Origin: an uncultured Moraxella sp.
Lineage (GTDB): Bacteria > Pseudomonadota > Gammaproteobacteria > Pseudomonadales > Moraxellaceae
Length of the DNA: 64,000 nucleotides
Assembly (NCBI RefSeq): GCF_945873075.1
Contig: NZ_CAMCBS010000001.1
Location: 85,144 to 149,143, forward strand
Reading direction: 5' to 3'
Part shown: piece after piece, positions 1 through 9,400 of the stretch
Layout: each line of letters opens with the position of its first letter
How positions within the stretch are numbered: position 1 is the stretch's first letter
Program-made: the position numbers and the translations under genes
Notes under the pieces: generated by a model
Databases searched by the model: none
What the model saw: the letters and a program-made list of their open reading frames with translations, nothing else
Told to the model about the DNA's origin: nothing

Positions 1-1615
1 AGCCAGCTACGGCGGCGATAAGACCGATGCACTCGTCGCTGTCAAATACGCCAAAGAAGGGATGTACTACCAAGCGGACAATCGCATGGTGGGCATCTAT
101 GGCAACCAAGGCGACACTCAAGGCTCGCAAAGCTATGACATCTTTGCCAAAGCAGGCTATCAGATTGATGATGATAAGCGTATCGGCGCATCGGTGAATT
201 ATTATCACCTAGATTCGGATGCGACGCTTGATTATGAAAATGTCGCAGGCAATCGTGCCACAGGACTGACTGATACAGCAATCAAATATACAGGCAGTGC
301 CTATCGTGGCAAGACGCCTTATAATGACGCTTTGACGGTCAATGCCACTTATAGCGATGATGACTTTTTTGGTACTCGCCTATCAGCCCAAGCGTTTTAT
401 AATGATTTTACCGCACGCTATGGGGCGAACTATGCCAATAATTATCAAGACCCAAGCATCGCCCCAAATGGTACGCTACTTGACCAATCCCAAAACGAAT
501 CCACTAAGACAGGTATTAAGCTGACCGTCAATAAAGACACGCTATGGCAAGACCGCCTATCGCTGACCGCAGGCGTGGATGCCATGCAAGATGTGACAGG
601 GCAAAATCTGATTCAGTACAACCGTGTCTGGGCACCAGAGATGACTTATCAAAATATCTCACCATTTGCCCAAGCTCGTGTGCGACTGGCTGACCGTCTT
701 AGCCTAAGTGCTGGCGTACGCTATGAGCAAGGTCAGTTAGAAGTGGATGATTTTTCGACTTTGGCAGGCTATACCCGTGCAGCAAGCTTTGGTGCTCGTC
801 GCTGGACAAGCACCCCTGTGGCAGGCGGTACGGTGAAGTTTGATGAAGTCTTGCCAAGTGCAGGCTTGGTCTATGACATCAATGATAAGACCCAAGTATT
901 TGCCAACTATGCCAAAGGGCTGGGTATGCCTGATGTGGGGGCGACTTTGCGTGCCATCACCGCATTGAATCAGAGCGTTGAGAGCATCAACCTTGAGCCG
1001 ATTGTCACGGACAACACCGAAGTGGGCGTACGCTATACAGGCGATAAGCTATCAGCGGACTTGAGCGTCTTTCAGTCCAAATCAGACTTGGGCTCGACGC
1101 TAGAATATGATGCCGCACTCGAAGGCTATCGTGCCAAGCGTGAAGCTACCAACATCAAGGGCGCTGAAGTGGCACTACGCTATCAAGCGACCGACAATGC
1201 GCAATTCACCGCAAGCTATGCACACACCCAAGGCAAATACGATGCCAATGGCGATGGCGTGATGGTGGATATGCCAGCACGCAATATCAGCCCTGATAAG
1301 CTGTCTGTCGGTGTGAACTATCGCTTTGGTGATAGTGATAAGCGATTTGGCATGACAGCCACGCACCTGTTTGCCCGTGATTATCCTGATGTGACTTCAG
1401 GTAGCACTTCTTATGAGTCCAAATTCGATGGCTATACTTTGGTGGATATGACTTATAAACAACCACTGGGCAAAGGGACAATCGGACTTGGTATTAATAA
1501 CTTACTCAACGAAGAATACGATGTGTTCTTGACCGAAACTGTCTTGCCATCATCTGAGCGTTATACAGGCGGTCGTGGTCGCAACTACAATGTCAGCTAT
1601 ACCATTGATTTTTAA
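1..1615 (+). CDS. TonB-dependent outer-membrane receptor, 3' part (5' end outside window)
   Basis: The reading frame is open from base 2 with no stop, so the gene starts upstream of the window; what is visible is about 537 residues of the C-terminal beta-barrel. The sequence is a run of alternating-polarity strands with aromatic girdles, a FANYAKG segment typical of siderophore-receptor barrels, and a terminal NVSYTIDF ending in Phe, the usual outer-membrane insertion signal recognised by the BAM complex. The plug domain and TonB box are not visible. Family members take up ferric siderophores or other metal or vitamin complexes; the substrate cannot be told from this fragment. The SbmA-type ABC protein 88 bases downstream may be functionally linked, although a strong terminator lies between them. 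Family call is confident, substrate unknown. Confidence 0.88.
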   Translation, partial: ASYGGDKTDALVAVKYAKEGMYYQADNRMVGIYGNQGDTQGSQSYDIFAKAGYQIDDDKRIGASVNYYHLDSDATLDYENVAGNRATGLTDTAIKYTGSAYRGKTPYNDALTVNATYSDDDFFGTRLSAQAFYNDFTARYGANYANNYQDPSIAPNGTLLDQSQNESTKTGIKLTVNKDTLWQDRLSLTAGVDAMQDVTGQNLIQYNRVWAPEMTYQNISPFAQARVRLADRLSLSAGVRYEQGQLEVDDFSTLAGYTRAASFGARRWTSTPVAGGTVKFDEVLPSAGLVYDINDKTQVFANYAKGLGMPDVGATLRAITALNQSVESINLEPIVTDNTEVGVRYTGDKLSADLSVFQSKSDLGSTLEYDAALEGYRAKREATNIKGAEVALRYQATDNAQFTASYAHTQGKYDANGDGVMVDMPARNISPDKLSVGVNYRFGDSDKRFGMTATHLFARDYPDVTSGSTSYESKFDGYTLVDMTYKQPLGKGTIGLGINNLLNEEYDVFLTETVLPSSERYTGGRGRNYNVSYTIDF

Positions 1616-1630
1616 GTATTTATGAGCAAC

Positions 1631-1664
1631 AACCGTTTGCGAGCGACTTGCAAACGGTTTTTTG
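1631..1664 (+). terminator. Rho-independent terminator after the receptor gene
   Basis: A perfect 10-bp inverted repeat (AACCGTTTGC / GCAAACGGTT) with a 9-base loop is followed directly by a T-run. It lies 15 bases after the receptor stop codon. Confidence 0.85.
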
Positions 1665-1703
1665 TTCATAATAATTTCATAACAATAACATAAGCGGTAA
1701 TTT

Positions 1704-3527
1704 ATGGATTGGCAAAGTGAGCTTGGTGGCTCGGCGATTTGGTTTGTACAGACTTTGGCGTGGGTGTCGGCGGCGTTTGCTGTGGCGTTTTTTGTGCTGA
1801 CACGCTACACGAGTACAGGGCAGAAGTTTTGGCATATTACTAAGCCATGCTTAACAAATACCAGTATCACCAAGACAGTGCTGATGGTGGTGGCGCTCAT
1901 CGCCTTTGTACTTATCGAAGTGCGTATCAGCGTGCTTAATACCTTTTTTTATAATGGGCTTTATACATCGCTACAAGAGATGAAGCCTGATGCGTTTTGG
2001 TTTTTTGCGCTGATTAATGCCAGCCTTGTCGGTATCAAGGTCATCCAAGAGATTGTGGATATCTTGATAGGGCAGGTGTTTGAGATTCGTTGGCTTGAAA
2101 AATTAAATGCAGTACTGCTAAACAAATGGCTAGATAATCAAAACTACTATCGCCTGACTCGCCCAGACAATGCCAAGCCTGACAACATTGACCAGCGTAT
2201 CGAGCAGGACGCCACCGCCTTTATCACCGATACGCTTGAGATGGTGCGTGGGGTGCTGAACGCCATCTTGTCATCGATTGAGTTTACCATCATTTTGTGG
2301 GGCTTATCAGGCGTGCTAGTGCTTGCAGGCATTGAGATTCCAAAGGGTGTGGTGTTTTTGGTGTATGGATTTATCATCACCGCGACCGTCATTTCGGTGT
2401 GGATTGGGCGACCGCTGATTCGTCTGAATTTTGAAAAAGAGCATCGTCATGGCGACTATCGTTATGCGCTGGTGCGAGTGCGTGACCATGCCGAGAGTAT
2501 CGCTTTTTATCAAGGTGAACGCCAAGAAAAGCGAAGTCTGACGGCGTATTTTCGTGCCATCATTGATAACCGCTGGGCAATTATTAAACGCTCGCTTGGC
2601 TTGGGCGGCTTTAATACAGGGGTGACGCAGTTTGCGATGCTGCTGCCAATCATGCTACAAGCGCCAAGATTTTTTGCAGGACAAATCAAGCTTGGTGATG
2701 TGCATCAGACGGTGCAGTCGTTCAACCGCTTGATGCGTGCTTTGTCATTTTTCCGCTTATTTTATGAAGATTTTACCCTATATCAAGCTCGGGTTAATCG
2801 TCTGCATGGGTTTCTACATTCTTTAGATAATATTGATAAAAAAGCTGATAAAGCGGATGGCGATACTCACCAAACAAGGGATGATACACTTGCCCAATCA
2901 GCAGATATCCGCCTAGCATTACAGCAGTTTGGGCTGATAAGTGGCGGTCAGCTGCTGTTTTGTCCTGTGGATATGGTGCTACGCCGTGGCGACCGTCTAT
3001 TGATACAAGGCGAATCAGGCGTGGGCAAGACAAGTCTGCTACGAGCGATGGCGGGCATTTATCCCTTACCGACAGTGGGGGTGATGTATCTGGATGTGCA
3101 ACAAAAACTGCACTTTACGCCCCAAAAAACCTATGTCCCCCAAGGCAGTCTGCGTGATGTCGTCACCTATCCTGCGATGATGGCGGATGATGCAACCATT
3201 GCTCATTGGCTAAGTGTCGTGGGGCTCAAAAAACTTGCCAAACGCCTAGATGACATCGAAGACTGGCAAGCGTATCTGTCTCCCGGTCAGATTCAGCGGA
3301 TTGGTTTTGTGCGGATTTTACTGGCTTGTCCTGATGTGATATTTCTCGATGAAGCGACATCAGCGCTTGATGAAGCCAATGAGAAGCTGATGTACACACT
3401 GCTTGCCACGCACCTGCCTGACAGCATCGTCGTGAGTATCGGTCATCGCACAAGCTTGCTTGAATTTCATAATAAAACGGTGCAGATTACAAGAGTGCCA
3501 CAGCCAACTCTGACCACTGCGGTATAA
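1704..3527 (+). CDS. SbmA/BacA-type ABC transporter, fused permease and ATP-binding protein
   Basis: A 607-residue inner-membrane half-transporter that is expected to act as a homodimer. The first ~330 residues hold several hydrophobic segments (about 10-30, 60-85, 190-240), as in the SbmA/BacA/YddA membrane family. The C-terminal nucleotide-binding domain has a Walker A GESGVGKTS near residue 437, a signature LSPGQ near 524 (Pro replaces the usual first Gly) and a Walker B VIFLDEATSALDE near 545. Relatives import peptides, cobalamin or very-long-chain acyl compounds, or work with siderophore receptors. Its position after a TonB-dependent receptor suggests the inner-membrane step of the same uptake route, but that is inference. 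The intervening terminator means it may have its own promoter. Confidence 0.85.
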   Translation: MDWQSELGGSAIWFVQTLAWVSAAFAVAFFVLTRYTSTGQKFWHITKPCLTNTSITKTVLMVVALIAFVLIEVRISVLNTFFYNGLYTSLQEMKPDAFWFFALINASLVGIKVIQEIVDILIGQVFEIRWLEKLNAVLLNKWLDNQNYYRLTRPDNAKPDNIDQRIEQDATAFITDTLEMVRGVLNAILSSIEFTIILWGLSGVLVLAGIEIPKGVVFLVYGFIITATVISVWIGRPLIRLNFEKEHRHGDYRYALVRVRDHAESIAFYQGERQEKRSLTAYFRAIIDNRWAIIKRSLGLGGFNTGVTQFAMLLPIMLQAPRFFAGQIKLGDVHQTVQSFNRLMRALSFFRLFYEDFTLYQARVNRLHGFLHSLDNIDKKADKADGDTHQTRDDTLAQSADIRLALQQFGLISGGQLLFCPVDMVLRRGDRLLIQGESGVGKTSLLRAMAGIYPLPTVGVMYLDVQQKLHFTPQKTYVPQGSLRDVVTYPAMMADDATIAHWLSVVGLKKLAKRLDDIEDWQAYLSPGQIQRIGFVRILLACPDVIFLDEATSALDEANEKLMYTLLATHLPDSIVVSIGHRTSLLEFHNKTVQITRVPQPTLTTAV

Positions 3528-3558
3528 TGGTTGAGATTATCATTATTGGAGAAATTTT

Positions 3559-3882
3559 ATGTCTGATTTTAAAGAAATTATCAATCGCTCGATGGCAATT
3601 CGTGCCAAATATCATGTCCTAGAAGACAAACATCATGGCTCAAAATGGACGGTGGAAGAAGATGCCTTAGCATTTTTAACTGATGCAGGCTTGGTGGGTC
3701 GCTTGACGATGGCACATGAAGGGCGTTGGACAAAGTCAGGTGGCGATGTGTACAGTGAGCTTGCCCATAAACTTGCCGAAAATATTTGGTGGCAAATTGT
3801 CTTGGCTGAACGCATGGGCATTGATATCAATATGGAGATGAATGAATTTTTAACGAATTTAGAGCGTCGATTGTCTTGTTGA
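3559..3882 (+). CDS. small MazG-like protein (putative nucleotide pyrophosphohydrolase fold)
   Basis: A 107-residue soluble protein. The C-terminal half, HKLAENIWWQIVLAERMGID, resembles the second metal-binding helix of MazG-like proteins (ELxDxLWxxxxLAxxLGID), and an acidic stretch WTVEEDALAFLTDAG near residues 30-45 could be the first EExxE-type helix. True MazG enzymes hydrolyse nucleoside triphosphates to monophosphates using Mg ions; here several usual acidic residues are replaced (His and Asn in the second helix), so activity is uncertain. It begins 31 bases after the ABC gene with a GGAG ribosome-binding site and a TATAAT sequence overlapping the ABC stop codon. Alternative: a hypothetical protein of unknown function with only a helical similarity. 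Confidence 0.55.
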   Translation: MSDFKEIINRSMAIRAKYHVLEDKHHGSKWTVEEDALAFLTDAGLVGRLTMAHEGRWTKSGGDVYSELAHKLAENIWWQIVLAERMGIDINMEMNEFLTNLERRLSC

Positions 3883-3887
3883 TCATA

Positions 3888-3914
3888 AAGCCAGCCTACA
3901 GGTTGGCTTTTTTT
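3888..3914 (+). terminator. terminator between convergent MazG-like gene and dusC
   Basis: AAGCCAGCC, a TACA loop, then GGTTGGCTT (9 bp with one G-T pair) runs into T7. It overlaps the last codons of dusC on the other strand, so the two convergent genes share it. Confidence 0.75.
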
Positions 3915-4885
3915 ATGCTATCTTTCATGCTATCCAAAAGTACTTGCTCAATCTCACCCTTATCCTTGATTTTTTTGATGATGTGCCACAGCGTGTCTGC
4001 TTCATCGTAACCTTTGGTAAGCATACCTAGCCACTGCTTATAGCGACCAATCAGCCCATTTTGGTTCTCTGTCTCATCCGCCAAAAACTGCAACTGATAT
4101 TGGCATAATGTCGCCCAGTCCACCCCATCCAAGCCTGCGATGGTAGCAATCAAATCAGGACGAGTGACCGCCCCACGACCGAGCATCAGATGCGGGGTAT
4201 CAGCTTCAGCCATACAGCGTTTGGCGTCATCCGCTGTCCAAATCTCACCATTGGCAATCACAGGCATCCCAAGCGTGGTAAAGGGGGCGACTTTGTCCCA
4301 ATAGGCAGGGGGCTTGTAGCCATCGACTTTGGTGCGAGCATGGACGGTCAGCCAGCTGGCATTGGCAGATTTGATGGCTTGCCCGATGTCAGTCATCAGG
4401 CTCGTGTCCGTGTAGCCCAGACGGATTTTGGCAGAGACAGGGATGTCACTTGGCACAGCACCGCGCACAGCCCTGATGATGTGGTACAGTACTTCGGGCT
4501 CTTCTAGCAGCACCGAGCCGCCTTTGTGGTTATTGACCGTCTTGGCAGGACAGCCAAAGTTTAGGTCAATTGCCGCCGCCCCAAGAGCGATTGCTGTCAC
4601 GGCACTCTCTGCCATCGTCTCGGGGTTGTTGCCCAGTAGCTGAATATGCACAGGCGTACCGCTGGCTGTCCGACCGCCGTGATGTAATTCTGGGACAAAT
4701 TTATAAAAGACATGCGCAGGCAAAGGATAATGCGTGACACGGATAAACTCACTCACCGCCCAGTCATAGGGTGCGCCAAGTGTGCACGCAATATCGGTCA
4801 AAATCCGTCGCATCAGCGGGTCAGTCAGACCTTCCATCGGGGCAAGTAGGCGGACAGGGTGAGGGAAGAAATGGTTAAAAGTCAT
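3896..4885 (-). CDS. dusC: tRNA-dihydrouridine(16) synthase DusC
   Basis: A 329-residue flavoenzyme of the COG0042 family that reduces uridine in the tRNA D-loop using FMN and NADPH. Visible marks are the FMN-binding APMEGLTDPLM near residues 15-25, the catalytic-cysteine segment LNFGCPAKTVNNHKGG (Cys112, general acid), SAKIRLGY, the barrel strand VHART, and IANGEIW and LGRGAVTRP for phosphate binding. The EGLTD motif and the length match the DusC subfamily rather than DusA or DusB. It is transcribed away from the helicase upstream (63-base gap), and its 3' end overlaps a shared terminator. Confidence 0.9.
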   Translation of the reverse strand: MTFNHFFPHPVRLLAPMEGLTDPLMRRILTDIACTLGAPYDWAVSEFIRVTHYPLPAHVFYKFVPELHHGGRTASGTPVHIQLLGNNPETMAESAVTAIALGAAAIDLNFGCPAKTVNNHKGGSVLLEEPEVLYHIIRAVRGAVPSDIPVSAKIRLGYTDTSLMTDIGQAIKSANASWLTVHARTKVDGYKPPAYWDKVAPFTTLGMPVIANGEIWTADDAKRCMAEADTPHLMLGRGAVTRPDLIATIAGLDGVDWATLCQYQLQFLADETENQNGLIGRYKQWLGMLTKGYDEADTLWHIIKKIKDKGEIEQVLLDSMKDSIKKANL

Positions 4886-4948
4886 AAAGTTAGGATAAAT
4901 ACTGTTAAAATATTTGAAATGGGGCTAAATACCATCATTGATGGCAGC

Positions 4949-6448
4949 TTAGCCATAAATCACTTTTTTGTGCACCAAGCCATGTAGCAAATCGCCAATA
5001 TGATGTACATCAAGCAGACTTTTGCCACGAGTGCAGGCGACATACAGCAGGCGTAGCTCTTCGGGCGTAATTTTGACCGATAGCGTATTGACATCGTACA
5101 AAAAATCATCGCTGATTTGCACCCGACCCCACTCAAGCCCCTTTGCCTTGTGCGCTGTGGAGACGACATAGTCGGCATGGCTTTGGGTAGATAGGCTATT
5201 GATGGCTTTGGTGATGGTGCTTGTGCCGTGCTCTTCGATGAGCTTGACCCAAGTTTTTAGGTCACGACCTTCACCAGTTTCGCTAAATTCTTGGACTTCG
5301 CCCCAGTGGTTGAAGTAAGCAAGCTCGGGGATACCATAGGCGGATTTGCCATTTTTTAGGCTGTCCGCCCCTTGACAAAAGCGCAAAATCCGCTGACTGT
5401 CCGCTTGTAGCGCCACCTTATGCCCAAGCTTGAGCCCATCAAGCAGATGGCTCATGGCGGTGGCATTGGTGCGACAAAGAATGGCGTCTTTTGCGCCGTG
5501 TACTAGGCTTTTGGCAAGTGTGGATGGCTGATTGGGATTGCCTTTGAGCGGGATGTCTTCTTGTAAGGCGGTCAAAAACACATTGGCAACATCAGCAATC
5601 GCCTCCCCAAAACGAAACGACTGCGTCAATAGCGTCTGCGGATAGGGCAGGCGTTTCATGGCATTGAGCGCGCCACGCCATTCATAAATCTGCTGATGCG
5701 CATCGCCGACATAGATGGTCTGCTTGTCTTGGCGGATGAGTGCGCCCATCATCAAGGGGTCAGCGTCTTGGGCTTCGTCAAACAAGATAAAATCGGCAGG
5801 GATAACAGGATTGGACAGCGTCCATAATTTTAGATAAATATCATGGCTGATGCCCGCTTGATGGCGTGGGTCAATCGACTGTAGCCAGCGGCGCTCAAAG
5901 GCAGGATAAAGCGTCTGCTGTAGCTGACTGGCATCAGCTTCGCTCATCCACGATGGCGCAGTGATGTGGCGTGGCGCAGGATAGGCAGATGATGTCTTAC
6001 AAAAGGTGGTAATCGACTCGCTGATGATATTGGCAAGCTTGGCAGGCGTGAGCGTGACGGGCTTTTTGATGCCATCAATCATCCGCTCAGTGCTGATGGC
6101 AGTCAAGTCAAGCTCAGCTGCTAGTCGTGACGGTGTCAGGCGGGGCAGGCTAATCTTGGCGGTGATGTCACGATTGACATGACGATAAGCGAGTGAATGA
6201 AAGGTCTGACAGCGGACATTGGGCGGAAATTTGCCCTGTGCTTCGGCGGCGATGGCTTTGTTGAATGCCAAATACAGTCCACGACCTCGCAGATTTTCGC
6301 TGATGAGCTTCAGCGTCGTTGTCTTACCTGCGCCTGCATAAGCGACAATCTTAAACGACTGCCCCGTCAATGCCATGTCCAAAGACGCCAACTGCTCATC
6401 AGTCGGCGTGGGGGTGGTGGATGGCATGGGTGAAAATTGACGATGCAT
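4949..6448 (-). CDS. UvrD-like superfamily I DNA helicase
   Basis: A 499-residue ATP-dependent helicase, shorter than UvrD or Rep (~700 residues). Motif I is AYAGAGKTTTL (residues ~36-46), motif II DEAQD (224-228), motif III-like YVGDAHQQIYEWRGA, motif V STAHKAKGLEW and motif VI LLYVACTRGKS. The DEAQD box and compact size resemble the Fbh1/AAA_19-type group of small UvrD-like helicases. A second in-frame ATG eight codons in is an alternative start. It follows the NucS-like gene on the same strand after 103 bases, so a helicase-nuclease partnership is possible but unproven; a solitary repair helicase is the alternative. Confidence 0.85.
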   Translation of the reverse strand: MHRQFSPMPSTTPTPTDEQLASLDMALTGQSFKIVAYAGAGKTTTLKLISENLRGRGLYLAFNKAIAAEAQGKFPPNVRCQTFHSLAYRHVNRDITAKISLPRLTPSRLAAELDLTAISTERMIDGIKKPVTLTPAKLANIISESITTFCKTSSAYPAPRHITAPSWMSEADASQLQQTLYPAFERRWLQSIDPRHQAGISHDIYLKLWTLSNPVIPADFILFDEAQDADPLMMGALIRQDKQTIYVGDAHQQIYEWRGALNAMKRLPYPQTLLTQSFRFGEAIADVANVFLTALQEDIPLKGNPNQPSTLAKSLVHGAKDAILCRTNATAMSHLLDGLKLGHKVALQADSQRILRFCQGADSLKNGKSAYGIPELAYFNHWGEVQEFSETGEGRDLKTWVKLIEEHGTSTITKAINSLSTQSHADYVVSTAHKAKGLEWGRVQISDDFLYDVNTLSVKITPEELRLLYVACTRGKSLLDVHHIGDLLHGLVHKKVIYG

Positions 6449-6551
6449 GGCAAATCAAAACAATCAAATCACGCCATTATAGCATAAAAAGCAGTGCCAT
6501 TTGACAAAATCAAATCGCAACGCCAAGCAAGAAGTGTGAATCAATGCTTTG

Positions 6552-7646
6552 CTAATTGATGTTGGCTAGATGTTTTTTGAACACATCATAAAACTTTTGC
6601 ACATTACCAACAAAAAAGTTAATGGCAGCATCCCAAGTTTGTTGATCAAAGGTGCCCACATCGCTAAGCTCAGCTTTGATGCGACAAGCTTTTTTATCAT
6701 CCAATGATTCCCAAATCAGCTCATAGCCAAGCTCTTGTTGGATCATGTCTTGAGATTTTAGCAGTTCATTGAATATTCTTGTGTTTTCTTCCGGACTGTT
6801 TTTGGAGATATACAGCTCAATTCTGCCTGTATTTCTAGTCATCACAAAATTCACACTCAGCCCTGTGATGCCGATACCTGTGCCAATGTTATTGAACTTT
6901 GATGGCGCGGCATTGGCGAATAGTGCGATGCCTGCTTGCTTACATCGATCAATCACCGTTTGCCAAAAATCCAATAACAATCGATCTCGCTCTTTGAACA
7001 TATTTTGTTCTTCACGATTTTTTTCAGCCATCTTAATCATGAATTCTTCAGTTTCTTTGATGGGAATGATTTGTTCCATATCCAAAAATATTTGCTCGCC
7101 AAATTTATAAGGTGTTGCCTTAAAACATTGGATTGGCATTTCGTGCTTGGTCATTAGCCATAGTACTGTGGAAGTCACTTCTTTGCGATAGTGATTGGCG
7201 ACAAAGATGATGCGCTGATTTTGATTAAATCGTACTTCGTCCAGATCGCTTGCTCGTAGAAATTTTAAAATCTCATGCTCGGCATTGTGTTCGCTGTGAT
7301 GACCCAAATAGCTTTGATAAATATCAATAATTTGCGATTTGGTCAAAGTGGCACAATACGATGCGTATTTTAGAGCTTGCCAAGTGACATTGCGCCCAGA
7401 GTCATCCAGTTTATTTTCGATGATGACAAGATCACCTTGCTTGTCCAATGCCAACAAATCCAAGCGTTCTCTGGTGTCGTCAAAGCCATCAAACTCTTTT
7501 TGGATAATCAGCAGTTCTTCACCGAGTGCCGCAGGATTTTTTGCAATCCATTCTTGCAAGTGGTTGCGCTCACTAAAGCCAAGTTCTGAAAAACTGGTTG
7601 GCTGAATCTTTTCGATGCTATTATCGACTTGATTGATGCTAAACAT
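6552..7646 (-). CDS. NucS-like / DUF4268 protein, candidate PD-(D/E)xK nuclease
   Basis: A 364-residue soluble protein. Residues ~55-95 contain ERLDLLALDKQGDLVIIENK followed by QALKYASY, which fits the Asp...Glu-x-Lys...Gln/Tyr core of PD-(D/E)xK nucleases such as NucS/EndoMS (DUF91). The C-terminal ~140 residues (from LLLDFWQTV) match my memory of DUF4268, a domain seen in restriction-related and defence-island proteins. Catalytic Asp, Glu and Lys all appear intact. Start: AGGA lies five bases before the ATG. It sits upstream of a UvrD-like helicase on the same strand. Target and biological role are unknown; mismatch repair, DNA restriction or a solitary housekeeping nuclease are all possible. 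Confidence 0.7.
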   Translation of the reverse strand: MFSINQVDNSIEKIQPTSFSELGFSERNHLQEWIAKNPAALGEELLIIQKEFDGFDDTRERLDLLALDKQGDLVIIENKLDDSGRNVTWQALKYASYCATLTKSQIIDIYQSYLGHHSEHNAEHEILKFLRASDLDEVRFNQNQRIIFVANHYRKEVTSTVLWLMTKHEMPIQCFKATPYKFGEQIFLDMEQIIPIKETEEFMIKMAEKNREEQNMFKERDRLLLDFWQTVIDRCKQAGIALFANAAPSKFNNIGTGIGITGLSVNFVMTRNTGRIELYISKNSPEENTRIFNELLKSQDMIQQELGYELIWESLDDKKACRIKAELSDVGTFDQQTWDAAINFFVGNVQKFYDVFKKHLANIN

Positions 7647-7820
7647 AATGATCCTGATAACTGTTGAAGGAGATTGAACAATCGTATTATTTTAACTTGA
7701 ATCTGATTGGATTTTCAAGGCATTTGATTTGGGCTGACTTTTTACACTTTAGTCATACGAACCAATGTATCTTTGTGATAAAATATGGTTGAAATCTCAG
7801 ATTTTTATTAAGGAAATATG

Positions 7821-9245
7821 ATGAATCACTTTGAAAAAATCACCATCGACTGCTTTAAGGCCTATGATGTGCGTGGCGAGCTTGGTGTCAATCTCGACGA
7901 GTCCATCGCGTATCGCATTGGCCGTGCTTTTGCACAGATTTTGGCAAAGAACACCACCCACGACAAGCCTGCCATCGTCATCGGTGCAGACATTCGCCCA
8001 TCAAGCTTCGCCCTAAAAGCCGCCGCCATCGATGGCATCACTGATGCTGGCGTCGATGTCATTGACCTTGGCATGACAGGCACCGAAGAAGTGTATTTTG
8101 CCACCAGTTTCTATGATGCCATCGGTGGTATCGAAGTGACCGCAAGCCATAACCCAATTAATTATAATGGCTTAAAAATGGTGCGTGAAAATTCTCGCCC
8201 AATCAGTGCTGATACAGGGCTTGGCGATGTGCGTGCTTTGGCAGAAAGCGGTGAATTTATCAATGCCCCAAAAGGGCAAGTGATTGAAAAATCAGACAAA
8301 ACTGCCTACATCGATAAGCTGATGAGCTTTGTTGATACCACCAAATTCACCGCCAAAAAAATCATCGTCAATAGCGGTAACGGCTCAGCAGGCCCTGTGG
8401 TCGATGCCATCGAAGCACGCCTAAAGTCAGCAGGCGCACCGATTGAGCTAATCAAAGTACATCACACGCCCGATGGCAGTTTCCCAAATGGTATCCCAAA
8501 CCCAATGATTATCGCCAACCAAGCATCGACCCGTGATGCCGTGCTTGCGCACAAGGCGGATTTTGGTGTGGCGTTCGATGGCGATTTTGACCGTTGTTTC
8601 TTGTTTGATGCCAATGGCAGATTTATCGATGGCAGTTATATTGTTGGGATGCTGGCAGCGGCATTTTTGCAAAAATACCCAAACCAAACCATCGTCTATG
8701 ACCCACGCGTGATTTATAACACCGCAAATGTCATCGAGCAGATGGCGGGCACACCTGCGCTGAGCAAATCTGGACATTCGTTCATCAAGCAAGTGATGCG
8801 TGAAACGGGCGCTATCTATGGTGGCGAGATGTCGGCGCACCATTATTTCAAAGAATTTTTCTACTGCGACAGCGGTATGGTGCCGTGGCTACTCTTGATT
8901 GAGCTATTGTCCGTGACGGGCAAATCCTTAGCGGAGCTTGTCGATGACTATATCACAGCTTTTCCAAGCTCAGGCGAGCTTAATTTCAAGCTTGGACAAA
9001 CGGATGCCGCCGCCATCAGCCAAGGGCTAGAAGACAAATACAGCGCACACAGCCCAAGCAAAAATACGCTGGATGGCTTAAGTCTGGATTTTGGCAATTG
9101 GCGATTTAACCTGCGCTCAAGCAATACCGAGCCACTGATTCGCCTAAATATCGAAACTCGTGGCGATGCAGGCTTACTTGATGAAAAAGTGCGTGAAATC
9201 ATGGAATTTTTGAGCGAGCATGGTGCGGTGCGTGCTGATCACTAA
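7821..9245 (+). CDS. manB: phosphomannomutase (CpsG/ManB type)
   Basis: A 474-residue alpha-D-phosphohexomutase that interconverts mannose-6-phosphate and mannose-1-phosphate for GDP-mannose and surface polysaccharide or LOS synthesis. Visible are KAYDVRGELG at the start, the phosphoserine loop VTASHNPINYNG, the metal loop DGDFDR (~253-258), the sugar-binding GGEMSAHHYF and the phosphate-binding RSSNTEPLIRLN. Two ATGs lie in a row at 7818 and 7821; AAGGAA at 7810-7815 is only 2 bases from the first and 5 from the second, so the second is chosen. The GGEMSAHHYF signature indicates mannose/glucose specificity; phosphoglucomutase activity as well is common in the family. Confidence 0.9.
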   Translation: MNHFEKITIDCFKAYDVRGELGVNLDESIAYRIGRAFAQILAKNTTHDKPAIVIGADIRPSSFALKAAAIDGITDAGVDVIDLGMTGTEEVYFATSFYDAIGGIEVTASHNPINYNGLKMVRENSRPISADTGLGDVRALAESGEFINAPKGQVIEKSDKTAYIDKLMSFVDTTKFTAKKIIVNSGNGSAGPVVDAIEARLKSAGAPIELIKVHHTPDGSFPNGIPNPMIIANQASTRDAVLAHKADFGVAFDGDFDRCFLFDANGRFIDGSYIVGMLAAAFLQKYPNQTIVYDPRVIYNTANVIEQMAGTPALSKSGHSFIKQVMRETGAIYGGEMSAHHYFKEFFYCDSGMVPWLLLIELLSVTGKSLAELVDDYITAFPSSGELNFKLGQTDAAAISQGLEDKYSAHSPSKNTLDGLSLDFGNWRFNLRSSNTEPLIRLNIETRGDAGLLDEKVREIMEFLSEHGAVRADH

Positions 9246-9265
9246 TTCGCTCAATGACTAATACG

Positions 9266-9293
9266 ATCCCGATGTATGCATCGGGATTTTTTT
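9266..9293 (+). terminator. terminator after manB
   Basis: Perfect 9-bp repeat ATCCCGATG / CATCGGGAT with a TATG loop, then T7. Confidence 0.88.
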
Positions 9294-9400
9294 ATAAAAA
9301 TTCCCCAAAATTTGCAGGTATTTGACAATTTAGGCTTGATAAATCACCCCATCAGCACCATATTTAGGCATATTTTTTGTATTTTTTATGAGTTTTGGAT

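Noticed and set aside
8448..8843. 131-codon frame antisense to manB
   Set aside because: Entirely inside a conserved gene on the other strand, with no ribosome-binding site or recognisable domain.
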